From NCBI GenBank assembly GCA_028673005.1, contig CM054114.1, positions 16,121,516-16,185,515 of the forward strand: a stretch of 64,000 nucleotides of DNA, written 5' to 3'. Shown in pieces: positions 57,306 through 64,000 of the stretch. Each line of letters begins with the position of its first letter. Within the stretch, counting starts at the first letter, position 1. The position numbers and the translations under genes were made by a program. The stretch is from Tanypteryx hageni (taxonomy: Eukaryota; Arthropoda; Insecta; Odonata; Petaluridae). The notes below the pieces were generated by a model. That model saw only the letters and a list, made by a program, of their open reading frames with translations. It made no database searches and was not told where the DNA came from.

Positions 57306-60254
57306 CTAGCACCAGCGTTGTCTCCACTCATTTCTGTTCCTTGCCATTTCTTTCATTTCCTGATACCCTGCCCTTTCTTTCAGATCGTCAAACATTTTTA
57401 TTCTTCTACGTCCCCTTTTCCTTTCACCTTCTACTGATCCTTCCAACACCATCAATAGTAAACCTTCTCCTCTCAAGATATGCCCTAACCAGTTACTTTT
57501 CCTCCTCTGAATTGTTTTAAGTAATCTTCTCTTCTCATTCACCCTTGTTAGTATTGCTTCATTCCTTATCCTATCCGTCCACTTAACCTTCTCCATCGGC
57601 CTCCACACCCACATTTCAAATGCCTCTAGTCTTTCTTTCTCTCTTTTCTTTAGCGTCCATGTTTCACACCCATAAAGCAATACACTCCAAACATAGCACT
57701 TCACAAGACGTTTCTTCAGATTTAAATCCATTTTACCACATAGTACCCGTTTTTTCCTATTAAATGTTTCTTTTGCCATTGCTATTCTTGTTCTTATTTC
57801 TTTTTCACTTCTCCAGTCTTCAGTTAGCATGCTTCCCAAATATCTATACTGTTTTACTTGCTCCACTCTTCCATCCTTTATTTACACATTCATAATCTCT
57901 CTATCCCCTATTCTCATCACCTTTGTTTTCTTTATGTTCATTTTCATTCCATATTCCATCATTCTGTCTTCTAGCTTTGTAACCATTTCCTGAATATGCC
58001 TCGTTTCATCTGCCAAAATTACCATGTCATCAGCAAACCTTATACAATTTATTATTCTACCCCCAATACTAATTCCTTTATCATTCCCTATTCCATTGTC
58101 AATCATTTCTTCAGCATATATATTGAACAGGGTTGGCGATAAGCAGCAACCTTGCCTTACTCCTCTTCCTAGATCATACCATTCGGTCTGTGCATCTTTT
58201 ATCCTCATAGCTGCTTTCTGTTTCATATACAGCTCTTTAATTAACCTTCTATCTTTCCAGTCTACTTTTTTTGCTTTTAGTATTTCCATCAGTTTTTCCC
58301 AGTTCACTCGGTCGAATGCCTTCTCCATATCTATGAAGCACAGACTAATTCCTTTACCCCTTTCTATATATCTCTCTCCACTCATTCTTATCAATCCTAT
58401 TGCATCTCTTGTACCTCTACTCTTTCTAAATCCAAACTGTTCCTCTGCAAAATTTTCTTCCATTTTGCTAATTAGTCTCCTGTTCATAACCCTAAGTAGA
58501 ACCTTTGCTGCATGTGTAATTAAACTGATTGTTCTGTGTTCACTGCATTTTCTTGTTCCTTGCTTTTTCGGAATTGGAATCATAATTGTTTGGACGAAAT
58601 CCTCTGGCCACATCCCCTTGTCATAGATTGCATTACACAACTTCACTATTTCTTCCAGTCCTTCCTCATTAAGACACTTAAATAATTCTATCGGTATCTC
58701 GTCTACCCCCATTGCCTTCCCATTCTTCATATCCTTTATTGCTTGTAGCACCTCTATTTTCAATATCGAAACCCCTGTTTCGTCATTATTTATTTCATCC
58801 TGCTCTTCAATACGGAGATCCTTTGGTTTTTCATTTGATTTGTACAACTCCTCCATGTATTCTCTCCGTCTATTAAGGACCTCCTCTTCCTTATATAGAA
58901 CTTTATCTTCTTTACTTGCAATCTCTTTCACACATGCGCTTGTTCTCCATCTATCCCACGTTACATTTTTTACTTTCTTATACATCAAGTCATACATTCC
59001 TTTTCTCTCTAGATCTTCTATATCTGAGCATTCCTCCTCTAGCCATCTCTCCCTTGCTTTTTGGGTTTCTCTTCTTAGTTCATTATTCAGTTTCCTGTAT
59101 TTCCTTTTTCCATCTTCATCAGTCCTGCTTTTGTATTGCTTCCTTTCTTCCATCTTTTCTATCATTTCCTTTGTCACCCATGGCTTTTTTATTCTTTTTC
59201 CTTTGAAAAACCCAATAGCCTGTTCTGCTGTTTTCCTTATAGCCTTCTTTATCCTATTCCATGCTTCATCCACATTTTCCCCCGACATGTTTTCTCTTTT
59301 GATTGCCTGAGCTAATTTTTCTCCTATTCTTTCTTTTCCTACTGTGGCTATATTCTCTAAATCCCATTTCCTAACTATCTTAGCCTTCTTAACCTTCTTC
59401 AAGGCTAGTTTTATTTCGGCCATGAGGAGCACATGATCACTGTCAATGTCTGCTCCTGGAAGTCCATATGCCTTTTTTACTCCATTTCTATATCTTTCTT
59501 CCACTAGAATATAATCTATTTGATATCTGGCTCCATCTCCTGGTGATTTCCACGTGTATAGCCTTCTCTTATGATTTTCAAACCAAGTATTTGATATAAA
59601 CATCCTCTTCTCTTTACAGAACTCAACTAGTCTTTCACCTCTTTCATTTCTTTTCCCTAGTCCAAATTTTCCTACTACTTGGTCTTCTCTTCCCTCTCCT
59701 ACCACAGCGTTCCAATCGCCCATCACTATCTTGCAACAGTTTTTACCTTCCTCCTCCATAATATTTTCTATCTTCTCGTATATTTCTTCAACAGCCTCAT
59801 CTTCATGTTGGCTGGTCGGCATATAAACTTGTATCAACAGTAGATCTTTTGGGTGCATTCCTATTCTAAGACCAATTGCTCTATCATTTACAAATATCAC
59901 CCTCTGTACACAATTTGCTATTTCCTTATTCAAAATTACCCCTACTCCATTCGTTCCTCTAGTACCTCCTGAATAGTACACCGTGATGTCATCACTTTTT
60001 ATTTCCCCTCTTCCTTCCCATCTCATTTCACTTAAGCCAATCATATCCATTCTATTTATTTTCATCTCTTTCTTTAAATTTTCCAACTTCCCTGCTCGTA
60101 GGAGTGTTCTAACATTCCACGTGCCAATTCTCAACTTCTTTCCAGCTTCCTTCCTTCCTTGTGTTAAACGGAACCTCTCGTGTTGTCCCCCCCGGAGATC
60201 CGAGCGGGGGACCATTTTGCCTCCGGAATATTTAACAAGAGAAGACTCCGTCAT
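57306..60254 (-). pseudogene. LINE ORF: APE endonuclease + reverse transcriptase, one nonsense codon
   Basis: Starts at ATG 60254. The APE-type endonuclease comes first: KLRIGTWNVRTL (~res 40-51), GLSEMRWEG (catalytic Glu), KIVMGDWNAVVG (Asp/Asn) and DIDSDHVLL (Asp-His pair). After a lysine/glutamate-rich linker follows the RT: MGVDEIPIELFK, ISLCFIDMEKAFDRVNW (first catalytic Asp), GVRQGCCLSPTLFNIY and CIRFADDMVIL (FADD at ~740). The first block ends at TAA 57882-57884 (IMNV*IKDGRVEQV). The same frame then resumes with QYRYLGSMLT, LLYGCETWTLKKREKERLEA and NWLGHILRGEG, ending at 57306. TAA probably replaced a Lys codon. Apart from this change the enzyme looks complete. This family is often mis-annotated in insect genomes as craniofacial development protein 2-like. 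Confidence 0.9.
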
Positions 60255-60310
60255 GATGCCTCTACATGGGATATATTGTGGCGTTGGTTTCCCATTGCCT
60301 TTCGCCTATA

Positions 60311-60381
60311 TATTCAGCCGCCCCTAACATGGGGAACAGACGCTGTTTGCAGCCGCCCCTAATATGGAGAACAGACGCTGC
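60311..60381 (-). promoter_or_regulatory. Tandem 32-bp units in the LINE 5' region
   Basis: The unit cagccgcccctaacatgggg followed by aacagacgctg is present twice (the second has taatatggag). In LINEs, 5' tandem units often carry the internal promoter; that role is inferred. Confidence 0.45.
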
Positions 60382-60540
60382 TGACTGTTGGTCCGCGGGA
60401 GGTATTTTATTTCCCTCCTACCCTACATATCTGTAGAGCATTCCCCTATCCGCCACCCGGGGACGCGCCCTCTAGAGGTTACAGGCTCCTCCGAGGGAAC
60501 CAACATATTATGGAACCAATAACTGATTCCATCTTATTTA

Positions 60541-62155
60541 TTAACAATTAAATAAAACATACATGTCAGTGCCACGCAAATGGCTGATCCCCCAATCATA
60601 CTTGGGGGATATCAATCTACTAGTCTTTATACACACATTACACTCGCTGTTCGAATTGGCGTTGTCCCGAGACATGCTCACGTATATGTCTCGGGAACAA
60701 CGTACGGCGGCCGAGCACATCCTCTTCTTCAGGGTGGCGACTCGTCCCTTGTGGATTTTGAGGCGGTTGAGGATCGCGTCGTTCCTGGCGTCCCAGGACC
60801 CCAGCGACCCCACGACGATGGCTCCCAGCCGCACCTCGGTCCTGTAGCCGCTCCGCGCCCGCATCCTCTCAGCCAGGCCGTCGTACTTTTCCATTTTGAC
60901 GGCCCTTGATGCGCGGAGGGCTAGGAGGCGGTTCTCGAATGGCACGGTCACATCGATGATGTGGACCGTACCTCCCGGTGCCTCTCGGATGACGAGGTCC
61001 GGCCGCAGGAGCGATTCGTCGCCCGGGACCCGCTGGTCGATGGAGACCTCCCACGACGATGGCAGCGCTTCCACCAGGAGATTTTGGATGGCGTTGTGGC
61101 GCCGTATCCACCCTTGGCGATGCGACTGGCATTGGTTGAGCACGTGCGGCAGCGTCTCGTCGGCGTCGCCGCACCTCCTGCAGGACACATCCTCCCTCCG
61201 CGCGCTTCCTCTCATCGCGCCGAAGAGGGGGAGGACGTTCAGTCGCGCTCTGTGCACGAAATGCCAGTCGCACAGCCTGGTGAACTCGCCGGTCCTGATG
61301 AAATGGCTGCCGACGTCGTTCGCCGTGACGGCCTCCATCATCCTTCCTTGGTCCGGTTTTCGGACGAGTCGCCTCCTCGTGTCCTCGGCCACTGCCTCCC
61401 TGATGAACCTCACCAGCCGGTGCCGCGCTGAGGGGGGGACGATGATGAGCTCCATCCTCGGGGTGGGGTGCCTCACCCGGATGGAGATCTCCCTCCTGGC
61501 CGCGCTCCACTCCCATCTCAGGCCGCAGAGAGGCTCCAGCCCCTTGGTCGCCATCCTCGCCCTGGTCCATGTGGACGCCACGTCTCCCGCATCTCCCCCG
61601 AGATCGCCCTCCATCGATCCCGAGAGATAATCGCGAAGGGTCCCCCTCTGTGGAGGCGCCTTGGCTCTTCCTATTCGCTTATGCACGGCGTCGCGCAAGC
61701 CGTGCCATGCGGCGTCTCTGACGAGGGGGTCCTTGCATGTCAGCATGCGGAAGGCGTGGGTGACGGCGAGGATGTTGCCCTCGACTGGGAGCGGAACGTA
61801 TCCCCCGCCTCCGAGGCGGGTGGGGAGGTGCATCATTTCCCGGCTTGCCCGCACCGGGAGACACAGCCACGACCTCACCGCTTTCCGGATGGCGCCGTCG
61901 GTGCTCGCGAGGTCCTTCACCGGGACCGCCGCGATCCGCAGGGGGAAAGACATCCTTGGCAGGAGGAAGGTCGAGAGGGCGTCGATCTTCTGCCAGGGGA
62001 GCAGATCGCTCTCCGAGAGGGAGGTCAGATCGGCTCGTAGTGCCTCAAGCGTGGCCGTCGGGGTCGTCTCCACTTAGAACCCCGACGGGCATCCGAGGTA
62101 TGGGTAGGGCCAACCCTCCTGTATGCTACAGACAACGATGCTAGCAAGATATTTT
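60541..62155 (-). pseudogene. R2-clade LINE, 5'-truncated: RT end, CCHC, restriction-like endonuclease
   Basis: The recognisable frame begins near 62150 (YPYLGCPSGF), is broken by TAA just before 62073, and then runs 510 codons. It covers the RT thumb and downstream region (LLPWQKIDALSTFLLPRMSF, LPTRLGGGGYVPLP), then a CCHC zinc finger (C298, C301, H310, C315 of the 510-codon frame). A PD-(D/E)XK restriction-like endonuclease follows, with LLRPDL (PD 358-359), HIIDVTVPFE (D374) and VKMEKYDGL (K393). This architecture defines R2-type site-specific LINEs. The first ~60% of the protein is absent, a typical 5' truncation. No 28S rDNA sequence flanks it, so this copy sits outside the usual R2 target. 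The GC content (~60%) contrasts sharply with the surroundings. Confidence 0.85.
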
Positions 62156-62851
62156 CATTTACTCCAAGAAAGGCAGCGCTTCCGGCATACGCGAGAAATA
62201 ATTAAAGACCCACTTAGAGATTCACATTAGTATAACTAAATAATTTTATATTATGCTTCACAACATTACATACTATTTTTGCCTCAGAATCGTCATTCGA
62301 TATTTGATTTAGCTGTTGTTGGTAAAAAACGTTCGGTAATGTACCCTACTAAAACAGAGGCATGAGTAAATGTATGATTTTATTAAGTGTAGGTCGATCA
62401 AATGAAAATTTACTGACTCCATTTTTTCATTAATCCTCAAGTGCTTTGACCTGTAAAGCAACTTATGCAATAGTCGTCCTCGGAGTAGAACACATTTCGA
62501 TTTTTCTAGGACAGACGACACTCGTTTATGGCCGCACCCTGTCATAAAATGTACTTATCTTATACTAGAAATTCGCGTAGTAATCTTCCGCAGATGCGAC
62601 GACATTAGGAACCACCAAAATTTATTCTTGTCCCGCGATCTTTTCTCCAACGTTTTCCGAAAAATTATATATATTGAATTATTAACGTATACCGATATTC
62701 GAGGCGTCCCCATTTTTTTAGATTTTTATGGTAACATCCATAGTAACTCGCATTATCGCTACATTTTAGTGCAGTATTTTTCATTTGGTATATATTCATT
62801 ATAACTCGGATTTCCGAATGCTTAATACAATTTCATTTGTTTTGTATAGAT
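62156..62851. other. No gene recognised
   Basis: AT-rich sequence without supported features. Confidence 0.4.
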
Positions 62852-62908
62852 AGTTGGAACAATTTTTGAAACGAGAAAAAAGTCTGCTATGACCGGGAAT
62901 TGAACCCG
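62852..62908 (-). repeat. Inverted duplicate of tRNA 3' half and flank
   Basis: Exact reverse complement of 62982-63038 over 57 bp. It includes the T arm, the acceptor 3' strand, the T-run and ~30 bp of 3' flank. Together the arms form a palindrome with a 73-bp centre holding the tRNA 5' half. Confidence 0.95.
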
Positions 62909-62934
62909 TGTTCAGAAACGAGAGAAAATGTTCT

Positions 62935-63005
62935 GCTACGATAGTTCAGGGGTAGAATATCCGCCCGGCAAGTGGAAGACCCGGGTTCAATTCCCGGTCA
63001 TAGCA
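62935..63005 (+). tRNA. tRNA-like gene, Gly-like body with GGC anticodon (Ala)
   Basis: A 71-nt cloverleaf can be drawn. The acceptor stem gctacga/tcatagc has one mismatch. T8 and a D arm gttc-aggggta-gaat follow. The anticodon stem is tccgc/gtgga with loop ccggcaa, anticodon GGC, but C instead of the invariant U33. The T arm ccggg-ttcaatt-cccgg is perfect. A box (tagttcagggg), B box (ggttcaattcc) and a downstream T6 run are all present. The body resembles tRNA-Gly(GCC). The odd anticodon loop and the palindromic duplication suggest a pseudogene or a tRNA-derived repeat rather than a working tRNA-Ala. Confidence 0.6.
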
Positions 63006-63038
63006 GACTTTTTTCTCGTTTCAAAAATTGTTCCAACT

Positions 63039-64000
63039 TTCACAGCTTATGCCTGTCTGCATAGGTTCTTCGGATCATATCATTCCATCAATTGTATAGA
63101 TAGCAAAATATATCGGTCTGTTCCAATTTGCTGTCCTTTGAGCACCAAGAGAAGATTTTATTTCGCATAGGAGAAGATTCGCGGTGAACAGGATATCTCT
63201 TTAGCGTGTATGCTCGTAGTAGTGTCGTAGAATGGCCGTCTAGCGCAGCGAGTACTCAACAGATGATATCTCTGTCTGACCTCGAGAGAGTGCAGTCCTT
63301 GCGAGCAAGTGCTTCATTCTGACCAATAATTTCTAAGGAGGATCGAAAGATGGCACCAGCATCAGGAAGACGTCCCCTCTGATAGCAGAATTTGGTACTA
63401 CTTACATGGATGGTATTAGGACCGGTGTAGGAGTCAGGGGTGGTATGAGCGACTACTCCTTCAGGAACGACAAACGTTCACGCCTACTGTCGGCGCTAAA
63501 AGTTTGTAAACTCGAGATTGAGGCTACATATTTCACAAACGACCCAATGGATTTTGATGAGAAGCATATCGGCGTGTAGCCTGTTTAATGTCGCGTTAAA
63601 TGAGAGTAGCATTGAAGTTTTGGAAATTTTTGAAGGGGACGTTTTTGGAATAATAATGCAAAATGACTCCATTTTTAGATCTCTTAGACGGAAGGCTTCA
63701 ATTTGCCGGTCCATAACTACAAACCGGATTTGTCGATTACAACTACATTTCAATAGCGTGAGTGAGTAATAGTCTTATTATTACGTGTGCGAGATGTCAA
63801 ATCTCTAGCTTTATTCGTTTATGACATTTTATTCAACGTATGAGACAGTCGTATCTACGCAAGTATAAGGCTCTGAGACATGCGATGCGCACTGTTGGCT
63901 TTGTCTTGGGTTCTGTATTGTAAATAAATTGATTTCATAAACCTGAAGTTGAACGGAATATTTTATAATGATGTTTTTAGTAGTTGAAAGCGAGCCAGGG
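63039..64000. other. No gene recognised
   Basis: Mixed-composition sequence. The overlapping frames at 63496-63769 on opposite strands are not supported by codon bias, splice signals or recognised motifs. Confidence 0.4.

Larger units (their letters stand above)
57266..60540 (-). mobile_element. Near full-length APE-type LINE (RTE-like)
   Basis: Runs on the minus strand from a 5' region with two 32-bp tandem units (60311-60381), through a ~980-codon ORF, to a short 3' UTR ending in (ATG/TGA)n near 57270-57285. A trinucleotide tail and a single ORF of this size fit RTE or a neighbouring clade, although I cannot place the clade with certainty. The exact 5' end is uncertain (between about 60400 and 60540). 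The reading frame has only one lesion, so the insertion is young. Confidence 0.8.

Noticed and set aside
57056..60327. Several plus-strand open frames of 90-200 codons opposite the LINE
   Set aside because: They are antisense shadows of the long LINE ORF.
60563..62144. Long open frames on both strands opposite the R2-like ORF
   Set aside because: High GC content produces open frames in all phases; only the minus frame with CCHC and endonuclease motifs is real.
1..64000. CRISPR arrays, prophage or bacterial operon structure
   Set aside because: No regularly spaced short repeats, no ribosome-binding-site-led gene clusters; introns, SINEs and eukaryotic TEs show a nuclear eukaryotic genome.

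Overview
The window is eukaryotic, AT-rich and intron/repeat dominated. It has no bacterial gene organisation, and almost every long reading frame belongs to a transposable element (TE). The mix (Merlin, Harbinger with a MADF-like partner, several hAT lineages, pogo/Tigger, piggyBac, Penelope-like, jockey-like and RTE-like LINEs, an R2-like LINE) points to an arthropod, most likely an insect with a large genome. The order cannot be fixed from sequence alone.

Layout. 1-9.4 kb: a Merlin transposon with ~320-bp inverted termini, a 2.5-kb nested foldback element and a Penelope-like fragment. 9.4-13 kb: a strongly strand-asymmetric G-rich minisatellite, then two GC-rich exon-like segments (to 12130, and 12806-12934) that join in frame and look like a host gene, interrupted by one TGA. 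13.1-17.3 kb: a Penelope-like RT piece, a Harbinger transposase with its divergently oriented MADF-like gene, a hairpin element and a 0.9-kb terminal-inverted-repeat element. 19.7-22 kb: an uncharacterised TE-like multi-domain gene with several nonsense codons. 22.6-25.2 kb: an hAT element with a CGGBP1-like transposase and a canonical intron.

The central feature is a direct segmental duplication of about 9 kb: copy A 25218-34577 and copy B 44012-52947. The copies are nearly identical at offset 18794 over their first part and drift later through indels. Both carry the same GC-rich terminal coding exon, interrupted in both by a ~2.36-kb insertion that supplies a new C-terminus. Between the copies lie four small phase-compatible exons (37690-41290) of a single-pass membrane protein. 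They splice in phase 0 into the copy B exon, so copy A may be an orphan terminal exon. The copy A right edge cuts a LINE reading frame that continues only beyond copy A. The left edge of the duplication coincides with the hAT target site in copy A and with a truncated piggyBac in copy B.

53-57 kb: a second, smaller direct duplication (691 bp at offset 2610) that includes part of a pogo-like MITE. 57.3-60.5 kb: a nearly intact APE-type LINE with one nonsense codon and a trinucleotide tail. 60.5-62.15 kb: a 5'-truncated, GC-rich R2-like LINE with its CCHC and restriction-like endonuclease domains. 62.85-63.04 kb: a tRNA-like gene whose 3' half and flank are duplicated in inverted orientation upstream. 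All family assignments are from reading motifs; no database search was run.
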